64,000 nt of DNA, from the NCBI GenBank assembly GCA_963578105.1, contig CAUZBP010000017.1, positions 1 to 64,000 of the forward strand, written 5' to 3'. Of this stretch, positions 1-7,758 are shown piece after piece. How positions within the stretch are numbered: position 1 is the stretch's first letter; every line of letters starts with the position of its first letter. Both the position numbers and the translations under genes were made by a program. The stretch comes from GCA-2718815 sp963578105. GTDB taxonomy: Bacteria; Planctomycetota; Planctomycetia; Pirellulales; Pirellulaceae. The notes under the pieces are model-generated. The model saw only the letters and a program-made list of their open reading frames with translations. It was not told the origin of the DNA and made no database searches.

Positions 1-2
1 AT

Positions 3-1235
3 CCACCTTTAGCAAAAGCACCTGACGATTGGCTTTACGTAACCTTAAATGGTCACCGCTATCGTCGTGAAACCAACACGATGCCACAGTGGGCGGGATC
101 CTGCTGGTATTACCTGCGCTTTATTGATCCACAGAATGACCAGGTTTTTGTCGATCCGGCCAAAGAAAGGTCATGGATGCCCGTCGACCTGTATGTCGGT
201 GGCGCCGAACATGCCGTACTGCACCTGCTCTACGCACGCTTCTGGCATAAGGTGCTCTACGACCGTGGCTATGTCAGCACTCCCGAACCATTTCAAAAAT
301 TGGTGAACCAAGGCATGATTTTGGGAGAGTTAGAGTTTACCGGCTACCAGGACTCCACAAAAAAGTGGGTCAGCACCGAGTCCCTGGAAACAGAGACTCG
401 GGGACAAAAAGTGCAAAAAGAATCCCGCCAACCCGTGCAACCTGTAACACTGGACATCGACCATGTGGAAAAAAAAGGTGACTCCTTTGTGATAAAAGAC
501 AATCCGGAAATCCGGGTCGAAAGCAGATCGTACAAGATGTCCAAGAGCCGTGGCAATGTGGTCAATCCGGATGAAATCGTAACGGAATATGGGGCCGACA
601 GCTTGCGCCTTTATGAAATGTTTATGGGACCGTTGGAAGAGACCAAACCATGGAGCATGGCGGGAGTCAACGGCGTACGTGGATTTCTAGACCGTGCATG
701 GCGAATGATCATCGATGATCGCAGTGAAGAAATTCAATTGAACCCTGCTGTTCAGGACGTGGATCCCGATGAAGCACAGGCTCGCGTGCTACATCGGACC
801 ATCAAAGCAGTAACACAAGATCTGGAGAAGATGCATCTCAATACAGCGATTGCCCGCATGATGGAATTTGTCAATTTCTTCACAAAGCAACCGAAGCGTC
901 CTCGCTCAGCCATGAATCAGTTCGTGTTGCTTCTTTCCCCTTATGCTCCTCACATCGCAGAAGAATTGTGGCAAGCCTTGGGTCATGATTCGAGCTTAGC
1001 GTATGTATCCTGGCCTGATTATGATGAGTCGATGATGATGGAATCGAGTGTCGAAATTCCTGTGCAAATTAACGGAAAACTCAAATCAAGGACGACAGTT
1101 TCCATCGACTGCAGCAAAGAGGATTTGGAGCAAACAGCCCGTTCAGACGAGAAAATTGTCCCCCTGCTGGAGGGTAAACAAATCGTCAAGACCGTCGTGG
1201 TTCCAGGAAGAATGGTAAATTTTGTGGTTCGCTGA
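3..1235 (+). CDS. leuS: Leucyl-tRNA synthetase, C-terminal part (5' end outside window)
   Basis: Class I aminoacyl-tRNA synthetase that charges tRNA-Leu in the cytoplasm. The reading frame is open from the window edge, so the gene is 5'-truncated by the window and about 410 residues are visible. The segment RETNTMPQWAGSCWYYLR is typical of the LeuRS catalytic core, and the KMSKS signature is intact at about 534-548, followed by RGNVVNPDEIV and the anticodon-binding helical region (YAPHIAEELWQALG). The C-terminal domain ends normally at a TGA. A segment of about 60 residues before KMSKS, rich in K and E, is an insertion in a place where LeuRS proteins vary. No frameshift is seen. The identification is secure; only the N-terminus is missing. 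Confidence 0.97.
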   Translation, partial: PPLAKAPDDWLYVTLNGHRYRRETNTMPQWAGSCWYYLRFIDPQNDQVFVDPAKERSWMPVDLYVGGAEHAVLHLLYARFWHKVLYDRGYVSTPEPFQKLVNQGMILGELEFTGYQDSTKKWVSTESLETETRGQKVQKESRQPVQPVTLDIDHVEKKGDSFVIKDNPEIRVESRSYKMSKSRGNVVNPDEIVTEYGADSLRLYEMFMGPLEETKPWSMAGVNGVRGFLDRAWRMIIDDRSEEIQLNPAVQDVDPDEAQARVLHRTIKAVTQDLEKMHLNTAIARMMEFVNFFTKQPKRPRSAMNQFVLLLSPYAPHIAEELWQALGHDSSLAYVSWPDYDESMMMESSVEIPVQINGKLKSRTTVSIDCSKEDLEQTARSDEKIVPLLEGKQIVKTVVVPGRMVNFVVR

Positions 1236-1633
1236 ATTCTGGAAACTGCCACGACCCGGCAGCGAAATCAGTCCCTTACCTGATCAACGCTCCTTTCAGT
1301 CGGGCGAGGTTTCACCCACCTTAAAACTTGCCCGCATTTGTCCCCGCACTGCGATCTGGTAAGTGCCGCCCTAGGATTCGCATCGGCTTGCTGGCTTGCT
1401 GGCAGTGCAATGCTTTCGTCGCCTAAGAGTTTTCCAATCTTATCTGCTCTCGAAGCTGGTTGCAGCCCATTCTATTTGCAGAACTAACCGGCAGCGACAA
1501 TCCACTATTTGCCGCATCAACATTCACCTTGTCCCTTAACAAGAGTTTCGCTATTTCTTCACCGTTGGAAAAGTCGCTCTTGCAGCCGGCATGTCATTTT
1601 TGCATTCGCAACCTGAACACGGAATTTCAATCC
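1236..1633. other. Intergenic stretch between leuS and the POTRA gene
   Basis: No convincing gene. The downstream frame stays open back to 1460, but that extension (58 residues) has no signal-peptide character and I treat it as untranslated. A short direct duplication of GGCTTGCT lies near 1385-1402. No clear promoter or terminator was recognised. Confidence 0.5.
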
Positions 1634-3022
1634 ATGCCCGTCGCTCGATTTGACGCCACTATTGTTGTCCTCGCAGCGGGCGCGGCTGCACTGCTGGTGC
1701 TTGGCTACTTGCCAGGACCCAGTTCTGCCCAGATGGTCAACCCCGGGGGCTATATGCCGCAGCTCAAGGGTCCGCAGCAACGTACTGCACGGGATTACAT
1801 CAACGAGCACGGTCCCGTATTTGCGCCGCGGAATGCGCCATTGGTTACAGACGTCCGAATCACTGGTAAACGGACACATTCGGAAACGAAGATCCGTTCA
1901 TTCATCACCACGCGTCCCGACCGACCCTATGACCCCGAGGCCATTCAATCGGACGTAAGACGTTTGATGTCCTCCGGCATGTTTCACGATGTACGCACCT
2001 ACGATCAGTACAACGCTCAAGGAGTCTCCGTCACGTTTGAAGTCTTTGAACGACCGACAATTCGTCGAATTTTGTATTTGGGCAACAAGAAGATGAAAGA
2101 CCGGGTGCTCGCCAAAGAAACCGGCTTGACAGAAAATGAATCGCTGAACCTCTACACAGTCGAAGAAGCCCGTAAAAAGATTGAACAGTTTTACCAATCT
2201 CGCGGCTTTCCCCGAGCAACCGTCGACATTGCCGAAGGAAATCGACCCGGTGATCGGAACGTAGTTTTCGTCATTAATGAAGGCAATCTCCAGCGGGTGT
2301 GGAAGACAACTTTTGAGGGAAACACCTTTGCCACCTCTCAACGTCTGAAAACAAAAATTGAAACAAAACGTGGTTACTTTTTGTTCATCAAAGGCCGCTT
2401 TGACCGAAACAAATTGGACGCTGATGTCGAGAAATTGACAGACTACTACCGCAGCTTTGGGTTCTTTCGCACCCGGATTGATCGCGAGTACCAAGTAGGG
2501 CCTTCGGGAAAATGGGTCTCAGTAAGATTTGTCATCAACGAAGGACCACGATATGACGTCCGAAATGTGTCTTTTATCGGCAGCACGAAGTTCAGCACAA
2601 ATGTGTTGGAGGATTTTTTGAAACTAAAGGAAGGCGATCCTTTTGTGCGAGCAACGTTGAACCGTGATCAAGCCACCATCAAAGATATTTACGGTAGTCA
2701 CGGATACATATTTGCGGACGTGCAAGCCGAACCCCGCTTCCTCGAAGAACCGGGTCAGCTGGACCTGGTGTACAAAGTCGATGAAGGCGAGATCGTGCAT
2801 GTTAGAAACATCAATGTGCGAATTGGTGGTGACTACCCACATACCAAAACAACTGTCGTTAAGACACGGACGGATATTCAACCGGGAGATCCGTTTGACA
2901 TCCGGAAAATCCGAGCCTGGGAGCGCCGGCTCAAGGCGTCTCAGTTATTTTTAACCGATCCGTCCCGGGGGCTTCATCCGCGGGTGGTGGTCAAGCCGGT
3001 GGAAGAATCAGCCAACCGATGA
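1634..3022 (+). CDS. POTRA-only half of a split BamA/Omp85 assembly factor
   Basis: Predicted periplasmic, membrane-anchored protein of outer-membrane protein assembly. The start at 1634 (MPVARFDATIVV) is preferred over 1460 because it is followed at once by a hydrophobic signal or anchor segment (residues about 8-30). I count five POTRA-like repeats, with boundaries near VTDVRITGK, TIRRILYLGNKK, NLQRVWKTTFEGN, RYDVRNVSFIGS and IVHVRNINVRIGG, the number found in BamA. The protein then stops: there is no beta-barrel. Its stop overlaps the next gene's ATG in an ATGA, and that gene supplies an Omp85 barrel. Family assignment is confident from the POTRA pattern; the interpretation as half of a split BamA is inference from adjacency and complementarity. 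Confidence 0.85.
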   Translation: MPVARFDATIVVLAAGAAALLVLGYLPGPSSAQMVNPGGYMPQLKGPQQRTARDYINEHGPVFAPRNAPLVTDVRITGKRTHSETKIRSFITTRPDRPYDPEAIQSDVRRLMSSGMFHDVRTYDQYNAQGVSVTFEVFERPTIRRILYLGNKKMKDRVLAKETGLTENESLNLYTVEEARKKIEQFYQSRGFPRATVDIAEGNRPGDRNVVFVINEGNLQRVWKTTFEGNTFATSQRLKTKIETKRGYFLFIKGRFDRNKLDADVEKLTDYYRSFGFFRTRIDREYQVGPSGKWVSVRFVINEGPRYDVRNVSFIGSTKFSTNVLEDFLKLKEGDPFVRATLNRDQATIKDIYGSHGYIFADVQAEPRFLEEPGQLDLVYKVDEGEIVHVRNINVRIGGDYPHTKTTVVKTRTDIQPGDPFDIRKIRAWERRLKASQLFLTDPSRGLHPRVVVKPVEESANR

Positions 3023-4809
3023 GCGTGCAAACGGTGAAATATCGAGTCCTTCGCAGTACAGCCCTGTGGGTGTTGTTTCTCAATGGCTGCGCAAATTTTT
3101 CTTCACAGTCCGAGCAGTTTACTCCCCCTTCGCCGGTGACGGGTGAGCCAAGCACGGTTGAACAACCCTACGTGGTTCGGGGCCAGGATTCCAATTTCAC
3201 GAGTCATAGGTTCAACGAACTGACACCAGGAACCAACAATCATCACCGCTACGCCACAGTTCCCTCCGGCCAGCCACTTTCAAATTCCCAGGGAACCCTT
3301 CTTCCGACAACGCAATTCTCGACTCCAGACCCCTACGCTACCACTCCGCAACATTGGAGTTCGAATACACCGCAATACACGGCTGTGCCTCATTACTCGT
3401 CCACTACAGACTCAGCCTCCAGACAATCGCCTTTCCTTCCGACTTCACCCACAGGTGTTGGTGGATCTACCTACACACCGCCCTTGGCCTCCCGTCCGCT
3501 GACAGATCCTGTGAACTCTGCAAGCCAATTCGCTCCGTCCTCAGGGATCAGCGCTGCACCACGAGTTGGTATCGGTGCCGTTTCCCAAACGGAACGCCTT
3601 CCACCCCCACCGCCCAATAACTACACGCAGGGCCCTGTTTCGGAAACGCTCTCATCCCCCGAAACCGTTGACAGTCGGAGCCTAGCACCTCCGTCACCCC
3701 TGCTCTCGTCGCCCAGTCTAGGCCCCAACCCCTACATGGAAGCCGATATTGACGTACTGGTCCAGGAAGCCCAGACGGGACGTTTCATGTTTGGTGTGGG
3801 TGTCAACTCGGACGCTGGAGTGATCGGTAATATCGTTGTCGATGAGCGTAACTTTGACCTCTTTCGCGTTCCTCGCAGTTGGCAAGAGGTTGCCAATGGC
3901 ACGGCCTTTCGAGGTAGTGGACAGCAATTCCGACTGGAAGCGTTGCCGGGCACCCTGGTTCAACGCTACACCGCCAGTCTCACCGAACCTTATCTCCTCG
4001 GTACCCAGGTCAGCTTCAACATGAGCGGATTTTACTTCGACCGTCGTTTCTTCGATTGGGATGAAGAGCGACTGGGGGGACGACTAGGATTTGGGTACCG
4101 TCTCACTCCGGACCTTTCATTAGGAATGACTCTTCGAGCAGAGCAAGTCAACATTCACGATCCAAAGGTCCTGGGTGTACCGGAATTGGATGAGGCACTT
4201 GGTAAGAGCAATTTGTTTGGAACGCGAATGAAAGTTTCTCACGATACGCGTGATATACCCTTCGCTCCGACGGAGGGTCACATGCTTGAATTCAGCTACG
4301 AACAGGTCTTGGGAACCTACGATTATCCACGGGTGACGGCTGACTTTCGGCAGTATTTCCTGATCCATGAACGTCCAGACTCCTCAGGCCGACACACGTT
4401 GGGATTCAGTCTTCGCACGGGAGTCACGGGGGCTCAAACCCCCATTTTTGAAAATTTCTTTGCCGGTGGATTTTCTACCATCCGCGGGTTCGACTTCCGA
4501 GGAGCTTCGCCCGTCGTGGGGACGGTAACCGTGGGTGGTGAATTTCAATTTTTGGGGTCTGTGGAATACCTGTTCCCACTCACCGCCGATGACATGCTAA
4601 GAGGCGTTGTGTTCGTCGACTATGGTACCGTTGAAGAAAATATTGAAATCAATTCAAAAAATTACCGTGTGGCACCCGGGTTCGGAATGCGACTTTTCGT
4701 GCCCGCCATGGGACCAGCACCAATCGCATTGGATTTCGCATTTCCCATTGCCCAAGCCCAGTTTGATGATGAACAAATCTTCAGTTTTTTCATTGGGTTC
4801 GGTCGGTAA
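3019..4809 (+). CDS. Omp85/BamA-type beta-barrel protein with lipoprotein-like signal
   Basis: Predicted outer-membrane barrel of the Omp85 superfamily, 596 residues. The N-terminus is a signal sequence with a lipobox-like LNGC (residues 22-25), followed by about 200 residues of low-complexity Pro/Ser/Thr/Gln-rich linker. From about residue 235 the sequence alternates as a beta-barrel and carries TIRGFDFRG, matching the conserved (V/I)RG(F/Y) motif of Omp85 loop 6. It ends in an aromatic-rich final strand (FSFFIGFGR). There is no POTRA domain; these are encoded by the overlapping upstream gene (ATGA junction), implying translational coupling. A lipidated, POTRA-less barrel with a long flexible linker is unusual for BamA. 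TamA-like or other Omp85 function cannot be excluded. Confidence 0.85.
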   Translation: MSVQTVKYRVLRSTALWVLFLNGCANFSSQSEQFTPPSPVTGEPSTVEQPYVVRGQDSNFTSHRFNELTPGTNNHHRYATVPSGQPLSNSQGTLLPTTQFSTPDPYATTPQHWSSNTPQYTAVPHYSSTTDSASRQSPFLPTSPTGVGGSTYTPPLASRPLTDPVNSASQFAPSSGISAAPRVGIGAVSQTERLPPPPPNNYTQGPVSETLSSPETVDSRSLAPPSPLLSSPSLGPNPYMEADIDVLVQEAQTGRFMFGVGVNSDAGVIGNIVVDERNFDLFRVPRSWQEVANGTAFRGSGQQFRLEALPGTLVQRYTASLTEPYLLGTQVSFNMSGFYFDRRFFDWDEERLGGRLGFGYRLTPDLSLGMTLRAEQVNIHDPKVLGVPELDEALGKSNLFGTRMKVSHDTRDIPFAPTEGHMLEFSYEQVLGTYDYPRVTADFRQYFLIHERPDSSGRHTLGFSLRTGVTGAQTPIFENFFAGGFSTIRGFDFRGASPVVGTVTVGGEFQFLGSVEYLFPLTADDMLRGVVFVDYGTVEENIEINSKNYRVAPGFGMRLFVPAMGPAPIALDFAFPIAQAQFDDEQIFSFFIGFGR

Positions 4810-5334
4810 CCTGAAAACAAAATCGAGCGACTGGATTGATCTTTACCAGCGGGCCGTTAATCTCTCACTAGCCGCACGTTGATCCTTAGCGGAACATTGA
4901 TTTCCGGTCGGTCACGGGCCTGCCACACATTTCACTCCGGGCTGACGCAGATTGGCAGCAAACCAAAGGGCCTCTCGGCAAAGAGGTACCTGCAAAATAT
5001 TTCAGGTCATTGATCCGGGTAAAATCCTTGATTCGGGTCGGAATAGGCAGAATTTCATTATTGTCCCGTAATGCTACGAGGCAGTCGGTGGGCACGGTAT
5101 AAACCCGAGTAAACAACGTTTTCAGCACCGGTTCCCTCATCCGGCCAAGTGTCATTTGGTGCACTTTCACCTATCCTGAGAGCCTTTCACGACTCGCTGA
5201 CACAAACCCTTCTAAGATAAACTGTTACTTTGAACGTGGGACAAACAAGGTCGGAAAAATAGCGCTGTTGTGCTCAATCCGGCATCGGCTGACGATCGTT
5301 TATCGAGGGCACCCGGAAATCGAGGAAGTACACG
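4810..5334. other. Intergenic stretch, no gene supported
   Basis: 525 bases between the barrel gene and the zinc-ribbon gene. Open frames here (for example 4886-5170 on the minus strand) have no recognisable domain and no clear ribosome-binding site. No strong terminator or promoter seen. Confidence 0.4.
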
Positions 5335-5856
5335 ATGTCCATGATCACCGTCTGCTGCCCCACCTGCTCCCAGCGATTCCGGGCTAATTCATCGTACCTG
5401 GGACAGCAAGTACGCTGTCCAAACTGCATGAATGTTGTGACCCTTCACGCCCATGGGGAAAATCTCCAAAGCAACCAAAGCGTTGATTTCCAGAGCGACC
5501 AACAACCTGCCAGCAAAACACCTTCTGTGCATCTCCCAAAACACAGGCGATCCAGCCGGGCCGTTGAAACCCTTTTGCCTCCAAGAGTCGCGGAGGAAGC
5601 CCGTCCATCGCATTCCGTCAGATTGCGTGACCGACCGGTGCCCGGTGACCTTTTTCCGGCGCAGCAACACGCCCTCGCGAAAGAATTGATCGTTCGTTCA
5701 ACTCAAGAAGCAGACAACAGAAGTTCGAGAGAGTTTCAATTACGAGCACCCCAGCCGGGGAAGAATTCTCGTTTTTGGAAAAACCTGACGATGTGGCTGA
5801 TATGCACTCTGATCCTGCTGGTAACAACTTTCCTTTTGGCGAAGCTAAGCATTTGA
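5335..5856 (+). CDS. Tail-anchored zinc-ribbon (MJ0042-type) protein
   Basis: 173-residue protein of unknown function. Residues about 7-35 hold two CxxC pairs (CPTC and CPNC) about 17 residues apart, the MJ0042-type zinc-ribbon arrangement common at the N-terminus of planctomycete and deltaproteobacterial proteins. The middle is charged and probably disordered. Residues about 148-173 form one hydrophobic segment (WLICTLILLVTTFLLA), so the protein is probably C-terminally anchored with the ribbon in the cytoplasm. A second in-frame ATG at 5341 is possible. The stop overlaps by 12 bases the stop of convergent mtdB. Function unknown. Confidence 0.75.
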   Translation: MSMITVCCPTCSQRFRANSSYLGQQVRCPNCMNVVTLHAHGENLQSNQSVDFQSDQQPASKTPSVHLPKHRRSSRAVETLLPPRVAEEARPSHSVRLRDRPVPGDLFPAQQHALAKELIVRSTQEADNRSSREFQLRAPQPGKNSRFWKNLTMWLICTLILLVTTFLLAKLSI

Positions 5857-6744
5857 CGAGAGAATTTCTGCACCCAGCGCATAGATTTCTTCCGCATCCA
5901 ATACCAGATCGTTTCTTTCGAAGAGTCGCTGAATAGCTGTTTTGTGAATTTTCATTTTCAAGGCCCCCACTCCAATCGCCCCGTAGCAGACAATTCCATC
6001 GCGGTCGACACCCTGGTCCATTACGTCGACTTCTTCCATTCCCAGCGGTGGCACAGCATTCAAATCAACCGCGACTTGCAGGTGCTTCGCTTGGACGCGT
6101 ACTGATTGGGGCAGTAGCAACGTTCCCGGTGAACCCGCAGCGATGACCACCGCACTACCGTCTAATGCCTGGAGCAACAAGTCATTGGTCCCCGTCTGAA
6201 CGGGATGTAAAACACACTCCGAAAACGTCGACTGAACAGTTTCGCACACCTCCTCAGCACGTCGAAGAGATCGAGATCCAACTTGGATTTCTGCTCCTTG
6301 GGATGCCAGAAGCCGCACCACACGACGGCCCACAGGCCCAGTAGCTGCCAGCACTGAGACTCGGGCCTGACGAAGATTCACGTGCTTTCCTGCAGCCAGA
6401 ACAGCAGCGGCTGCCGTGGTGTTTGATCCGTTTGAATCCATCATGACTGAAACCCGCATCGGACCAAAAAACGTCTCCTGTACGGCCTGTAACAGAGCTT
6501 CACCTTGAACCACATCCGTGCCCCCGACAAAAATGGCTGTGTCTTTCAGTTCTTTCGGACCGCGAGTGAAAATGGTTCCGTGAACCATTTCCTGCACTTG
6601 ATCAGGTGACACGGAACCATGACGAAGTAGATGATCCACTTTCGAATCCACCGCGACAACGGCGTCGAAAACGCTCGGATGTGGGTCCGAATCCAATTGG
6701 AGAAGAACACGGGATCGAGTTTCGGAGGCTTTCCGGTGATTCAT
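5845..6744 (-). CDS. mtdB: Methylene-tetrahydromethanopterin dehydrogenase (MtdB-type)
   Basis: Predicted NAD(P)-dependent oxidation of methylene-H4MPT to methenyl-H4MPT, the step after Fae in H4MPT-linked formaldehyde oxidation. 299 residues from ATG 6744; a TTG at 6783 would add 13 residues of no family character. Visible: the N-terminal LLQLDSDPHPSVFDAVVAVD segment, IFVGGTDV, VSVMMDSNGSNTTAAAAV, and a Rossmann segment VSVLAATGPVGRRVVRLLAS. The neighbour upstream on the same strand is fae, supporting the pathway, although a terminator-like hairpin lies between them. The assignment to the MtdB family is confident; NAD versus NADP preference cannot be read. Confidence 0.9.
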   Translation of the reverse strand: MNHRKASETRSRVLLQLDSDPHPSVFDAVVAVDSKVDHLLRHGSVSPDQVQEMVHGTIFTRGPKELKDTAIFVGGTDVVQGEALLQAVQETFFGPMRVSVMMDSNGSNTTAAAAVLAAGKHVNLRQARVSVLAATGPVGRRVVRLLASQGAEIQVGSRSLRRAEEVCETVQSTFSECVLHPVQTGTNDLLLQALDGSAVVIAAGSPGTLLLPQSVRVQAKHLQVAVDLNAVPPLGMEEVDVMDQGVDRDGIVCYGAIGVGALKMKIHKTAIQRLFERNDLVLDAEEIYALGAEILSSNA

Positions 6745-6886
6745 GATGCTGTAGCAGCCTGAGGAGACGGAACAATTAGTCAATCATGTGGAACAAGAAA
6801 TCGCTTACCACGACAAAGTCAAGAGATTCATCATTCGCCCAGAATATGCTACCAACGAGGCCGTGTCACGCCAGGCAACGAAGAAA

Positions 6887-6918
6887 CGACAAAAGGTCCC
6901 ACGGCGGGACCTTCTGTC
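6887..6918 (-). terminator. Hairpin between fae and mtdB
   Basis: Arms AAGGTCCC (6893-6900) and GGGACCTT (6906-6913) with a 5-base loop, extended by CGACA/TGTCG pairing outside. Read on the minus strand it is followed by TTTTGTCGTTTC, a fair U-rich tail. It would end the fae transcript, or partly attenuate read-through into mtdB. Confidence 0.6.
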
Positions 6919-6991
6919 GCCTAGATACAAACCATCTATGACACCCCCAACAACATTCAGCTGAAGGGGAATCGTTTTTATTGACCGGGAA

Positions 6992-7489
6992 TCAAAAGCC
7001 GCGGAAGGGGTGAGCCGCGTCTTCCTTGCCGGAAACCACTTCATCTACGGAAGGTTTCCCAGCCATTGCACTGGCAATGGCTTCCTTGGTGGCTTGATAG
7101 TTATAGTCATAGATCTTTTTGTCGTCTTCCGCCTGCCAGTGGATGAAAACACCACAAACGATTACTAAATCCTCGCACTGATCTTTGGGAATGACTCCCG
7201 ACTCAACAGAATCAGCGACTGCTTTTGCCACGGCCGCTTGTGCCGGGCCAAACATTTGCACAGCTTGCTTCTGTCCTTTGATCGTGACTTTGGTGATCAT
7301 CACCGTAGCAGGCTTCACCGCCAGATTAGGCGTAAGGACCGCCAGTAAGTTGGAGTGTCCTTCGCTCTGACGTGCCAAAGCGTTGGCAAAGGCAACTCCG
7401 ACGGGGCCGTCTTTGTTGCCAATCAACAAGTCGATATGAGCAATTTCGTTTCCGTCTCCCGACAGGGCTTCACCAATAAACATCGACAT
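6992..7489 (-). CDS. fae: Formaldehyde-activating enzyme
   Basis: Catalyses condensation of formaldehyde with tetrahydromethanopterin to methylene-H4MPT in the cytoplasm. At 165 residues it has the family's usual length. The start MSMFIGEAL is preceded on the minus strand by CGGAGAATGTTGT. The family signature is visible: GEALSGDGNEIAHIDLLIG with the conserved His near residue 18, then GPVGVAFANAL, HSNLLAVLTPN, TVMITKVTIKG, and the C-terminal ATKEAIASAM. mtdB lies next on the same strand. Fae and H4MPT-linked C1 genes are known from methylotrophic proteobacteria and from Planctomycetes. No truncation. Confidence 0.96.
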   Translation of the reverse strand: MSMFIGEALSGDGNEIAHIDLLIGNKDGPVGVAFANALARQSEGHSNLLAVLTPNLAVKPATVMITKVTIKGQKQAVQMFGPAQAAVAKAVADSVESGVIPKDQCEDLVIVCGVFIHWQAEDDKKIYDYNYQATKEAIASAMAGKPSVDEVVSGKEDAAHPFRGF

Positions 7490-7699
7490 ACAACATTCTC
7501 CGTAGCTTCGAGGAAATACCTATCCTGATCCTAGATCCAAGGTAGTGGCCGTATACCACAAAACGAAAAACTAACATACGCCCCGTCGAATGCAAGGACC
7601 CTCTGTACGAATTGGCCTTCCAGAGACCGGTACGGACAGGGAGGCCCGTTCATAGCCGGTGCTAAGTTGGGAGAATTCGGTAGCAGAGCCAAGAAATAA

Positions 7700-7733
7700 A
7701 GCGACCCCTGGTGTCACGGTCCCAGGGGTCGCT
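7700..7733 (-). terminator. Strong terminator after the VWA/TadG gene
   Basis: Perfect 12-bp stem AGCGACCCCTGG / CCAGGGGTCGCT (7700-7711 and 7722-7733). On the minus strand it is followed by TTATTTCTT. It lies 25 bases beyond the stop of the minus-strand gene ending at 7759. Confidence 0.8.
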
Positions 7734-7758
7734 CTCTTAGAGACTGGTATCCAGAGAT

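Noticed and set aside
1898..2494. 198-codon minus-strand frame opposite the POTRA gene
   Set aside because: The plus strand encodes well-conserved POTRA repeats; the reverse frame shows no family.
3019..3022. Split BamA as a sequencing frameshift
   Set aside because: The downstream gene begins with its own signal peptide and lipobox right after the ATGA, which a frameshift would not create.
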